Source of the DNA: Dipodascopsis uninucleata var. uninucleata | Taxonomy: Eukaryota; Ascomycota; Lipomycetes; Lipomycetales; Lipomycetaceae | DNA length: 64,000 nucleotides | Assembly: GCA_030568195.1 (NCBI GenBank) | Contig: JAJLTO010000004.1 | Span: 744,001 to 808,000 of the forward strand | Reading direction: 5' to 3' | Shown here: positions 46,098 through 56,832 of the stretch, in pieces | How the letters are laid out: each line of letters opens with the position of its first letter | Numbering within the stretch: the first letter of the stretch is position 1 | The notes under the pieces: generated by a model | What the model was told of the DNA's origin: nothing | Database searches by the model: none | Seen by the model: only the letters and a program-made list of their open reading frames with translations | Translations under genes and position numbers: made by a program

Positions 46098-47188
46098 TTA
46101 TAACGGCACTGCTGTCACTATAGACGAATTTCCAGGGTTGGACTTTTCTTTGTCTACAAAACAGCCAATTCCCATGAATGCACTAAAAAGAAGCCGATCG
46201 TAAACATTGTCAACCATGTAGCCCGATGCGCGAGCTTGTTGGCTCTTTTCTATATTATCTAGGAACGGATCAAAGTAATGTTCCTTGGCAGTGTAGTATT
46301 TATTGTCGTAAATCTCCTCTTCCAGACCATTAAAAGGAGTATCATCTTGTAAATCAGTCTGATGTGCAAGCCTTTGTGCACCGCTAAGCATCGATAAGGC
46401 AGTATCTGCGAATGAAATAGTTACAGATTCACGCGCTCCCCTACGTGCTGAAGATTTTTTAAGCGCTGATTCTTTGCTGAAAACTGCTTTTCGGACAATA
46501 TTCTCAGCCTCGCCTTCACTTGCAGATGCGAGATCACGAATGATTTTCTTCTCCATCGCTCGTTTAACTTCTTGCTCAGTGCGAAGTTCTTCGATTGCTG
46601 CAGCACGCTGCTGCATTCTTCTCTCTTCCTCCATCTTCTTATTCATAGCAGCGATCTCTGCCTCCTGGTTTCGTAACATAGCATTAGCTTGGATTGCCTG
46701 TTTGTTCTCATTTTCATACGACTGCAGTCGAGCTTCCGTAGCTTCTACATCAATTTTATTCACAAGATTGAAAATCGCTGTTTCAACTTCTTCCAAATAA
46801 TCATTATATTCTTTCAAAGATGCGAATTCTTCGCGCCTTCTATTAAAAATACTTGCTACTCGTTTCCGCACATCAACTTCTCGCTCCACATTAACATCTG
46901 AGAAGACCTGTCGCTTGAATCTATTTTTCCTGAGCGTCTTACCACAGTTTGGATATGGACAAGGTGCTGGACCTTGCGAATATATTCGATCAACGCATGA
47001 TTCGCACATTTTATGATAGCATTCAGTATTTATCAGAAACCGCATCGATGGGTTCATATATGTGTCCAGCTTACACACAGGACAGACCTCTGTCGTAAAC
47101 AACGTTAATATTACTTAAATCAGATCTGTATATAAATAAAAATGATCACATTACCATCCTCAGTTCGATGATTCATCTCTATCGCCAT
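46098..47188 (-). CDS. TFB3: TFIIH subunit Tfb3/MAT1
   Basis: CDK-activating kinase assembly factor that tethers the Kin28/Cdk7-cyclin pair to core TFIIH. Exons 47188-47155 and 47089-46098 give 341 residues. The N-terminal C3HC4 RING reads CPVC, then CYHKMCESC, then CPYPNC (about residues 14-63). It is followed by the family hallmark KTLRKNRFKRQVFSD and VEREVDVRKRV. A long helical, coiled-coil middle (about residues 100-200) and a C-terminal hydrophobic segment for kinase/cyclin activation follow. A second in-frame ATG four codons downstream (MNHRTEDE) could also be the start. Length matches MAT1/Tfb3. Confidence 0.95.
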
Positions 47189-47428
47189 AATCGGATTTTA
47201 TACTGAAATGCTAAGATGGATAAATTGTTTAACTGGTTGTGGAAAGATCTATTCAAGTGGCAAGCGTTGGAACAAACCGAATTACCCAAATTTTATTTTG
47301 CCCAAGAAATGATTGAAAATGTACGTCAAGCAAATTTTCAGAGCACCGTACATTATCACATAGATCCTTGATCTTGACAATAAAATTATGGAATTACAAG
47401 CTATAAGAACAGATGATATACACCAAAA

Positions 47429-49953
47429 ATGAATGATAATCCAGAGTTTTTAGATTTTTATAGAAAGCAAATCAAGGAGGCAGTAGAATCATTCAAGCTA
47501 CAACTTGCACGTCTGAGTTCCGAAGAACTACGATACCACGACCTAAGTACCACGCTTGAGGAGTATCCTAAAAAGCTAAGACATGATGTTATGATACCAA
47601 TAAGCCCGCGAGCTCTTGTGAAGGGTGAAATAGAGCACACAAATGAAATATACGCAGCTGTTGGTGATGGCTATATTATTAAGAGATCAGCACATGAGGC
47701 ATCGAAAATGGCTCAAAGAACATCAGACCGTAAGGAATCTTATTTAGGTTGTCTAAAGGCGATTATACTGACCGATTAATCATATGCAAAGGTATGCAAG
47801 TCACGCAAAAGAAGATAAAAGACCAAATAGACGAGCTAGAAAATAAGCTTGCCAATTTGAGGACAATCGAGTCTTCGAACCAAGTTGTACTCGATGAAGA
47901 TACTGCTCTTCCAGTGATGGAGATCCGAGAAGAGCTAGATGAGAACGGGAATGTGACAAGTATGTAATAACGAGTAGTATTTAGTTGAGTATCACAGAAG
48001 TATATTGACAATTTTATATTAGACTCTTCTGTTACTCCACAGACGACGCTCGGTCTGGATCAGCTCGACGATGAACGCCTCGAAGATATTTTAGAAAAAT
48101 TGAATCCTAACGAGAGTATAAAGACGATTGATAGATCCACACCCGGCGATTCAAAAGATAGCAACTCTGATAATCAGTCTATAGTTAATAAGAGCCTATG
48201 CATGTTTTCGCCGAACAAGGAAGATGAAGTAGAAGAAACTAGTAAATCGCCGAGTCAGATTATTTTGAGTTCTAAGCAAAGTGAGACCAATAGTATCTCT
48301 AAATCAGATGCTGTAACAAGTAGCAAAGTACTAGACATAAGCAGACGACTTGAAACTGAAGCAGAAAGTAGAGTTAGAGCAGAGAAACAGAAAAGCTCAT
48401 GGGAATCCAAAAGGCAGGCGCCATTGATAACTGAGGATATCTTTAATTTGGAACATATTGCGCGCCAAATCGATAATGAATCTCCTGAATTTGAATCTGA
48501 AGATTGCTTTGGATATGAGGACGATGAATTGGAATTAGAGGTTTCAGATAACCTCCTCTCTTGGAGGATCATGAATGCAGATAATGGCGAAGATGACGAC
48601 AATTTTGATGAATACGAGGATGAGGATTACGATTATGAAGAAGAGGAAGAGGAAGACCAGTTTGGCCGAACCAGAGGTACACTTTTCCCTTGGATTTCAC
48701 GAGATCTAGATACAGCGGTTGTATCTAAGCGACCTGATGAGCAAGTAATTGAGGAGAAACTAGAAAAGCAATCAATAGTTAATACTAGTGTGATTGAAGG
48801 AGAGGGAGAAGATAATTCTATCGGAAGTCGTCAAATTTCAAAGCAGGTCAGATTTTCGGATACAGTTAAACTGCAACCTTTCCAGAATATGCAGCCATCA
48901 TCATCTGTTCTAGCTACCGCAAGCTGTACGGAAACTTTAAGAACTAGCGAGGTCTCAAAGATCAAAGAATCCGAGTCTAAGAAAGTATCACGTTTTAAGA
49001 GCTCAAGATTGCGAAATGAAGCCGCAGCGGGAACGAATAAAGAGATGTTCTCAGGTATCAGCAACGCAAAGGAAATACATCAGAAAATGAACACAATAGG
49101 AGATATCATTGAACGGCAACCTATGCCAAGTCCGAAGAAGAAAGTGGCCGAACGCAATAGTGAAAGCTCTACTGAACCCACTAATAATGGCAGTGATATG
49201 ACTTCCATGCTTACTCCAGTGCAACCAATAACAATGACGATTATAGAAAGACAAATGCCCCATTCGTCCAAAGATATATCTCTGCTGTCTACAAGATTGA
49301 AGTCGAAGGAGAAGTCGACTTCCATTATGTCTACGGCCAGGACTAAAGCTAATCCGACAGTGATTCTACGTCCCGGACAATCAAGAAAAACGACAAAATC
49401 AGCACCGGTGGAGCAGATAGACGTCGAAAAACTTATTCAAGACTCGATCATTCCTAATTTATCAGCGTCGAGAAATATTCAAGATACTATTGAGACAGGC
49501 GTCAATAACAATCACGAGGATTCTGACGAAAACGAAAGCAATGCCAAGCAAATTATGTCTGAGTCTGTTATTGAACGACCATTCGAAGTGCCACGAGCTG
49601 GTAATAAATCTGGTCATTCAAGAAAATCACTATTTAAAAAATCAAGACAGAGAAATTCTGCTTCGATTGCGGCTACTAGTGAGCTAAAATGTGGTGACAA
49701 TGAAACTAAAGGTGAAGGGAGCGAAGACAAAGTGTATTCAATTGAAAATGATGTAAGTATAGACCCAGAGATCCATAGACAAGAGATCGCAGTTGCATAT
49801 CACCGAATGCGACAAAAAATGATTGATAAACAAGGAGGCTACTCAATTAGAACAAGCGAGCGCGATTTTGTCCCTCTGGACGAGGATGGTGAGGTTCAAC
49901 ACGTGAGTCGGTTCAAAAGTGCAAGATTATTTGACAGACCATTAGATGGGTAG
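47429..49953 (+). CDS. URI1: URI1/Bud27 unconventional prefoldin
   Basis: Prefoldin-like scaffold required for assembly of RNA polymerases and for TOR-linked translation control. Exons 47429-47729, 47792-47959 and 48023-49953 encode 799 residues. The alpha-prefoldin domain (about residues 5-155) has KGEIEHTNEIYAAVGDGYII, the hallmark of URI, and a C-terminal helix completed across intron 1. The rest is acidic and disordered, with a long Asp/Glu/Tyr run near residues 320-345. KKVSRFKSSRLRN and HVSRFKSARLFDRP are two copies of the SRFK-type motif typical of the fungal C-terminal domain (DUF3835). A small ATG frame at 47216 was rejected as an upstream exon. The gene is head to head with TFB3. 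Confidence 0.92.
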
Positions 49954-52900
49954 AATATTGTCGATGGCTACTTGAATCGCAATTATGCTGTATATATGTT
50001 TCTCCCAAAAAATTAACTCCATTTTCACAGATGCATGCTGTTGTTATTTGTGTCTAGACTACGGAAGGCTACAAAAAGTGAGGTCTAGCTGATTTGATTC
50101 TCTGATGCTTAGCAGTATACGAATCAAAATCAATGTCCTACTAGATCTCTACTTTTTGTAATTTGTCGATAATCGACAAATTTAGTTAGCTATTCCTATA
50201 GTAAAATAGAATGTACCTGTGGTATCACTTGTACTTCGAAATCTGTTTAATCTGACCTGGTTGTCGACTTTGTTATGGAAAGACCATCTGGTTCGTTTCG
50301 CAGCTTACATTTCTAATAGAGGTGCCAGCACTGTCTCATTTTATGAACTCTAATGAGCATAAAGCTAAGCGCATCTGAACTGTCTAATCTAGGGTTGCAG
50401 TGACTTAATCATACGCGGGGTTAATACGATTCCTATGCGGCGGTACGAATATGTACTTCGTGCGGCGTAGAAAGTTAAGCATCAGTATATGAATAAGCCA
50501 CTGGTGCTTGTAGTTATTCAGGAATGCATTAGCTGAAAAAATCGCTCTTGTACATCTTATCTTTCTTGCATAGTTGCCCTTTCTTGCATAGCTGCCGTAT
50601 CCCTGGCAGAACAATCATATAGGCTGCTCTTCGAATCAATGGCTTAGACCATCTAAATTTGTGCGAAAGAACCTCGGTCACGAATAAGCATATTAGGTTG
50701 AATTTAATCCAACAAGAAAAATAGAATACAGGTCAATGCGATGAATATCTTATGTAACTATTGATACATCTATTTTCCAAATACACTTACTTCATGTAGC
50801 ATGGCCATAGTACCACGTAATGCTGTAGTATATGACTGTAATGACGTCGGTTTACCTTCTCTAGCCATGTGTCTGCATATGCGGTGGATAGCCTAATGAC
50901 GATTATACCAATCGAAAAATTATCTATTGTCAAGAGAGTACGTATGCCATCATTCAAACATGTCGAATGCTACTGTATCATAGCACTAAATCTTACCACG
51001 ATACCTCGAGAGACGACAAGGCCGTTTGATATATGGCAACAATGCGGCTCAGCAGAGTTTAACTTAGCTTGAGTGATGTCACTCGACCGGACATTTTTCG
51101 TCGAAAGATCCGACTGCAAGTTGTTTTCTCTGTAGGGTCCGTCATTGCTCTCCAACGAGCAGTGCTTCAAGGGAGGCTTACAATTGGCTCTAATAATATT
51201 ACACTAAACATAGATTATGAATTACTGGTTCTATGAAAGCGCTTTTGAGCACTTCGGCATTAAATGTAGAAGTATAGCAATGGCACACGTATATAGGAAT
51301 CAGCGATCTAACCAGACTACATTTCACGACAGTAGAAAAATAAGCTTGAATCGTGGACGGAGACTATCAGGCGATATCCTCTTATCTCTCGCGCATACTG
51401 GCTCTTGCTTGATGTTACTTACTACCCTGGCCACGCAAGAAAATATAAACGGAAGATATTTTTCCGACATTAGGGTATATGTTCTGAGAGCTAGAAATCG
51501 ATTCGAGTGTTGCCTGTTAGAGCTACGCCGCTGGATATAGGATGTTATGCGCATGAAAACTCAATGAGTAGTAATTAGGCTCGATACTTAAATCCACAGA
51601 ATAAAAATTCTACGAAAGTCAAAGTGCGTTAAAGCTTAATTACTACATCATCGCAAGCCATGGTTACACGATACTCAGGAAGACGGGACAAAAGAACTCC
51701 GGCATAAGGTCACTGAAAGGATAGCGCTAGAAGTACCGGCTACTAGAGTATATCTCTTAGAGTAGCAAGCTTCGATATTTAGCATGCTACAGTACTGACA
51801 TTTCTGTACAGAGAATACTACTATCTACCATGATGTATTCTTAGGCTCTCCAGTGAGGCATTAAACACATGGTTTCAATGTTCAGTTTCCAGAGAGCACC
51901 ATCAGATAAACACGCGAGAATTTGATCAGGCCATTAGTTTGCTTCAAGCTTCCGCAATTCTCCGCTTGGTTATACATTACGTACAGATATCGAATAAACC
52001 GTTGTAGACCACCATAGAAAATTCGCTAATGACAGCAATAGCAGGTGTGCTGTAACAATAGCTGATGTGCCTTTCTGAGCTATTCTTGCACTTTCGATGT
52101 TTGCGCTGAGAGACCTTTCATCGAGTAGCAATTCGCGCATCGAAAATGCGTTTTGGAAAGCAGTTGTTGGATAACCAAACCTTATTTGCATATCTAAAAC
52201 TAGCTCTCTTTTGTAGTTGATATGAGTATACAGCACTGTGGCTAGTGAAGGTATGCCAATAAAGTTTGAGATAAAACCTTTCTTTCTGTATGAATAAAGG
52301 AGATATTGATGAGCTTCCTATTTCTGTCTGTCTATACCGAGCTTGCAGTCACATATTCCTATCCAAGTAACAAGCTCTACAGCGCACTAGCAAGCATAAT
52401 ACTAAGCAATCTCAAACAGCTACTCTACATCCCGACTCCGTATACTAGGCTTTGGAAGGTCAGTCGATCTCAGAATTTCTTTTCGGCTTGTACCCAGTAT
52501 CTGAATTCTCGTATAATCGAGTTGTATCGACAATCTAATAAAATCATAATCTTGCGCCACCAGCTGTGCGGTTTTCGCGAAAATTTCTTTCTGGTGTATG
52601 TATACTAGACGAACCGCGATCCATAAAGTAATGTCGTCCCAGGCAAACGTGATTCTACCAGGCTTGTAACAGAGAACTGATCTTCATGGGACTAATGCGG
52701 CCGACATATACTGAATACGGACTAGCTCCATGTTACTGTGCCGAGATGTCCAGATAACAGCAACCTTAATGGATACAGCAGGAGTATCTCGACATCGTCC
52801 CAAGCTTGAAAACTCTCTATGAGATCTAAACTTTAACTAGCTGAGAGTGCGTTATTGCAGTACTTTCTTCTCTCTGCGATGTCCACTGATTAGCGTATTT

Positions 52901-53050
52901 TTTTTTTTCTTTTGAACCTCTTTAGTTCTTGATGCCACTACCCAAAACCAATACATCACCGCTAGCTCTGCCTGCACCGGATAATACATGCACATTATTC
53001 CCAGTGTCCTCCATGCCCTAAGTCAATTCCGCTCGTTTTTCCGCAGTTGC

Positions 53051-53062
53051 AGTCACGTGACT
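53051..53062. promoter_or_regulatory. Palindromic E-box AGTCACGTGACT
   Basis: A perfect 12-bp palindrome containing CACGTG in the GTCACGTGAC context preferred by Cbf1-type bHLH proteins. No gene start is within 2 kb, so its role is unclear. Confidence 0.3.
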
Positions 53063-54073
53063 AGAGGAACTCCGGAGTAATTGCTCTGGAACAAAATGTC
53101 ATATAAAATAGATTAAGATACAGATCAGAATGGATATATTAAAGCAATATATTTCCGACAGAACTACTAATATTGCGTTTGAACTGATTAATATATTAGA
53201 GCATATGACTTTCATAAGCTGCGAGATGCATTTAATATAAAACAATATATAGCGCTGGCAAAGTCTTCCCCGCTTTCATATACTAGCCCACGTCGCCAAC
53301 TACACTCGCATTACTGTGAGCCGAACACAGCTGTTTACAAAAAATTGCCAAATCCAACGAACCTGTCCAAATTTGTAGTCAATTGCAGGACAAAAACAGG
53401 ATCATAAGGAGCCCGTGACCTACATTGAACGACTACGATGATTGCATCACAACACCATCACCAGAGCCCGAACTGTGGAGTACGTGAACAGGAACAAGCC
53501 GATCAGTTAAGTCATTATTAATACCGCTTGCGCTTAAGATAATGCATTTTCCTGTAGGCGACCTTCCCATCCCCGACTGCTCCACACTCACAATGTGGAA
53601 ATGCAATTTATTAGGTCGAAGGATCCATACAAGGAATTGACAGCAGAACATGAACCAAAATAAGATCAAATCAATCAGATATTTATATAAAAATACAATA
53701 CTTTATTAATTCATTCGTTATAAAAAATTAGATTGAATAGCTCAAATCAAAATGAAACAACTTAATAAAAATGAACAGTAAAGACAGTGACTACTAACGT
53801 AAAGATACAGGCAAAGATAGACAGACTTTACCGCGTGACAAATCTCATGATAGGAGAGCGAATGTTAACAAGAAAGAACACCACAATAAACAAGAGTGAC
53901 CGAATCGTATACCTCATAGCGAAACGTGAAATACTAAAGAGAATGATAAAGTACACAAGAGTACAAAACTATACCGACTCCAAGTTGGCTCAGCGCAATA
54001 GTCAAACAAAACAACAAAACATTAGACCATAGAAACAGAACAGATTATCAGTGTCTCTAATTAATCAGGTTCT

Positions 54074-54147
54074 TTGGGCTAGTGGTCTAGCCAATGCACT
54101 ACTAGATTAAAAAATCACTTCATGTGATTCTAAGCCATTCCAATGGC
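54074..54147. other. Cluster of three hairpins in the GAC1-like 3' region
   Basis: TTGG-g-CTAG (74-82) pairs with CTAGCCAA (87-94) around TGGT, where positions are offsets from 54000. AATCAC (113-118) pairs with GTGATT (124-129). GCCAT (134-138) pairs with ATGGC (143-147). Flanking GTTC (54069-54072) and GAAC (54148-54151) can also pair, giving a cloverleaf-like outline. It does not make a valid tRNA. Confidence 0.35.
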
Positions 54148-54549
54148 GAACAAAAAAATTAAATAACCTAAAAGAGAAGATCAAATCCGATAAAAAAACC
54201 GATGCGCATAACATATAAGTCATATTTCCTTGAAGCAAAAAATGCACTGGCGGATAAAGAGTAATAAACTGGTGATTGCTTGATTGCAGTGAAAACATGT
54301 ATGTACCAGCATGTTACGACCAGACCATATTCACACGCCCCAATATGTTACTTCAAAAGAATTCTTATATCAATAACAATATAAATGAAAATGAGACAAA
54401 AATGCTTCTGATTAAAAAAGAACACTGAAGTATTAGAAAAAATCACTAATTTATGTTAATCTATGAGATCGATTATTCTCAATCGATCTCTTATAATTTG
54501 AGAGACAGTTGAAAATCTCGATATCTCTAAATATCTGTGACATCCCAGA

Positions 54550-56832
54550 CTAAGATCTAAGATCCAGGCCGGTAGAGTCATCAGATATCATCATGTCTAT
54601 AACCGTCGACTCTGTAGGCGGTGTGGTAGTATCTAAATAAAAGCGCGCACCACCAAATGAATTTAAATGTCCATTCAATCCATTCCTACCATTCATGTAT
54701 CCATGCAACGATTCATTGCGTCTATCAGAATTTCTAATACCGTTGTCATTGGATGCATTACCATTTCCACGCGCAGATGCAGATAAAGTAACAGTACTTG
54801 TGCCTGATGAGTCACTAGGTGAATTAAGTGATGACACCGTACTTGAAACTGACGATGGCGACTGTGGTGAACGAATATTGCGGTTAGATGAGCTCTGATA
54901 GAAACAATAGTTATCCAAAAAATTCTTATAGCTCATAGAATCGATCGCTGGCTTCTCTCGTGACAGCAGTGACAGCGATGACAGCTGTGCATTAACATGT
55001 TGCAAATCGTCATTAGATGGTCCCGAATTAGGACGCCTTATCGGTGACTCCGGAGCGCCATCACGGCCGGCACGGGATCTACCTGCAGAATAGTGAGAAG
55101 TAGGTGACATGACAGCGTTTAGTGACGCCCCGAAGTCGTAACGTGACGTGAATGGACGATTAGAGGAGGCATTTGGCGGGACTTCGTCAGTGGGGGTTGC
55201 AGGTCTCAATTTTCCCTGTGAAGTTACCTTATAAGATGTAGGTGCATGATTAGACCCCTCGTGACCACGTCGAGATGGTGACCCAAATCGTGCTCTTGAC
55301 TCGGGTAAATAGTGTGAATCGAAGGATCGGTCTAAGGGTTCCGGACACGGTGGCTTCATAGCTCTTCGGCCGTCCGACTTAGATTCAGAATCCTTACGAC
55401 CACGCTTGATAAAATGCAATTCATAATTCTTCGATGAATTATTATCCCAGAATTCCATTCCATTGACATTATATCTGATACAAAATAGAAGGGTCTTCTT
55501 TTCCAGTTTTGAAAAATCCTGGAGTTTGATAGAAAACGTAAATCGATCGTATCCAGATTCACCATTCGCACCTGTCGTAGGGCATGAGTAGTCTGCAGAC
55601 ACCTCAGAAACCGTACCCCAGTAGTCTAAAGTGAACTTAGCAGCAACATATTTATTAAATGCTAAATTCTTGACGGCAACATGTCCAATCAAAGTACGCT
55701 GATCTTTCGACAGAAAAATTCTCTCTAAGAATATAACCTGACTCTCCTTACGACGTTCAGGCATATTACTAACTTCGATTGCCCAGTCGAATGCTGAAAG
55801 TGGAGAATGGCTACGCTCTGCATTTCCTCTTCGATAAACCTTATCAGTTTCACGGTCATCGTCAATACTGTCTTCCTCTGCGTAGTCAATCTCATCGTCT
55901 GAATAACTTAAATCAAAACTCAAGCTATTACGATGAGGAAAGTAATCTTCTTTCTCTTCAAGTGGTGAAGTAGTATTAGACACCGCCGTTGGCCTCTCGG
56001 CTCGCAGAAAGTGCCTTACATGCTCAAGATGATCGTCAAAATGAACATTCTTCGGATATGTAGGCGTTGCAGGCACCGATGACGGACGCTTAAGTGAGGG
56101 CTTCACCAGTTCTCCAGATTTTTTTCTGACCATTTTTCTTCTGCCAGGCATATCCTCTTCAGCGTCCGTATCAAAAACGCTGGCAGCAGTAGAGAGATCG
56201 AGCATTGATTTGGATAATACTGGAGCAACGTTTCCGAGACCCACATCAAGATCTATAGAAGTAGATCTACTAGGCGAGCCTTGTCTTCTTGGTTGTGGCA
56301 TCTGCTTAACTGCTTGCTGCAGCTCTGCGAACTCCTTCAACCGGCGACGCGCATCTTTAACCGGATCCTCATCATCCGTCGATTCAGGTGACGTGTCAGT
56401 GGAGGACACATTAGTCGAAGAGTCGTCCTCGTCATCAGGATCAGGAGCCTCAATGTGTCGTGCAGTTGGTCTAGAAGAATGCTGACTTACCACAGCCTGT
56501 GGTAGAGAAGATGAAGTTGAAGGCGACAATGACGATGGACCTTCTCGAAGCATTTGAGCACTATTCTGCTCAGTGAAATATTGGTACTTTTGGGGAGCAG
56601 ACCGCGGCTGCTTATGCAAGAAAGAAGCAGATCTAGGCAAAATGCTTCCTGGATGATATACTCTATTAAGAGAGAGCACCGGATATGTATTGACACCTCC
56701 GCTAATGCTATTTGTACCTATTGATGGTGGAAGTGAGGTTGACACTTCAGGGCTTCCTGGAGACACGCCACTTGCGCCATGCTGATTATGCAGAGGTACA
56801 ACAGGTGAAGTTGTCGGCGGAGTGTATGGCAT
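54550..56832 (-). CDS. GAC1: Gac1-type regulatory subunit of protein phosphatase 1 (CBM21)
   Basis: Targets type-1 phosphatase (Glc7) to glycogen synthase and glycogen. A single open frame of 760 residues. An RVxF-like PP1-docking site, KNVHF, lies near residue 262. A CBM21 carbohydrate-binding module spans about residues 365-475, with VIFLERIFLSKDQRTLIGHV, VKNLAFNKYVAAKFTLDYW, FTFSIKL and GMEFWDNNSSKNYEL. The flanks are Ser/Pro/Asp-rich and disordered, with many SP and TP sites. Gene-free stretches of 4.4 kb upstream and 4.6 kb downstream isolate it, suggesting complex transcription or long UTRs. Which of the yeast paralogues (Gac1, Pig1, Pig2, Gip2) it matches best is not decidable here. 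Confidence 0.9.
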   Translation of the reverse strand: MPYTPPTTSPVVPLHNQHGASGVSPGSPEVSTSLPPSIGTNSISGGVNTYPVLSLNRVYHPGSILPRSASFLHKQPRSAPQKYQYFTEQNSAQMLREGPSSLSPSTSSSLPQAVVSQHSSRPTARHIEAPDPDDEDDSSTNVSSTDTSPESTDDEDPVKDARRRLKEFAELQQAVKQMPQPRRQGSPSRSTSIDLDVGLGNVAPVLSKSMLDLSTAASVFDTDAEEDMPGRRKMVRKKSGELVKPSLKRPSSVPATPTYPKNVHFDDHLEHVRHFLRAERPTAVSNTTSPLEEKEDYFPHRNSLSFDLSYSDDEIDYAEEDSIDDDRETDKVYRRGNAERSHSPLSAFDWAIEVSNMPERRKESQVIFLERIFLSKDQRTLIGHVAVKNLAFNKYVAAKFTLDYWGTVSEVSADYSCPTTGANGESGYDRFTFSIKLQDFSKLEKKTLLFCIRYNVNGMEFWDNNSSKNYELHFIKRGRKDSESKSDGRRAMKPPCPEPLDRSFDSHYLPESRARFGSPSRRGHEGSNHAPTSYKVTSQGKLRPATPTDEVPPNASSNRPFTSRYDFGASLNAVMSPTSHYSAGRSRAGRDGAPESPIRRPNSGPSNDDLQHVNAQLSSLSLLSREKPAIDSMSYKNFLDNYCFYQSSSNRNIRSPQSPSSVSSTVSSLNSPSDSSGTSTVTLSASARGNGNASNDNGIRNSDRRNESLHGYMNGRNGLNGHLNSFGGARFYLDTTTPPTESTVIDMMISDDSTGLDLRS

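Larger units (their letters stand above)
49954..54549. other. 4.6-kb gene-free region between convergent genes
   Basis: Convergent genes in this window are otherwise 38-1016 bases apart, so this spacing is exceptional. Open frames such as 51217-51540 (plus) and 52236-51970 (minus) are unrecognised and probably chance. From ~50 to ~53.1 kb the composition is nearer to random than the AT-rich spacers. From ~53.1 kb it becomes AT-rich and may be the GAC1-like 3' UTR. The palindrome AGTCACGTGACT is at 53051-53062 and a hairpin cluster at 54074-54147. No repeat, RNA gene or transposon is recognised. Confidence 0.5.

Noticed and set aside
47216-47380. ATG frame (MDKLFNWLWKDLF...) upstream of URI1 as a possible first exon
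   Set aside because: No donor/acceptor pair joins it in frame to the URI1 prefoldin domain, and it starts only 28 bases from the TFB3 ATG.
51217-51540. 107-codon frame in the spacer after URI1
   Set aside because: Composition is that of random sequence and no domain is seen.
54069-54151. tRNA gene in the GAC1-like 3' region
   Set aside because: An A-box-like sequence and arm sizes fit loosely, but the acceptor stem pairs only four bases, no proper T-loop exists and no T-run follows on that strand.
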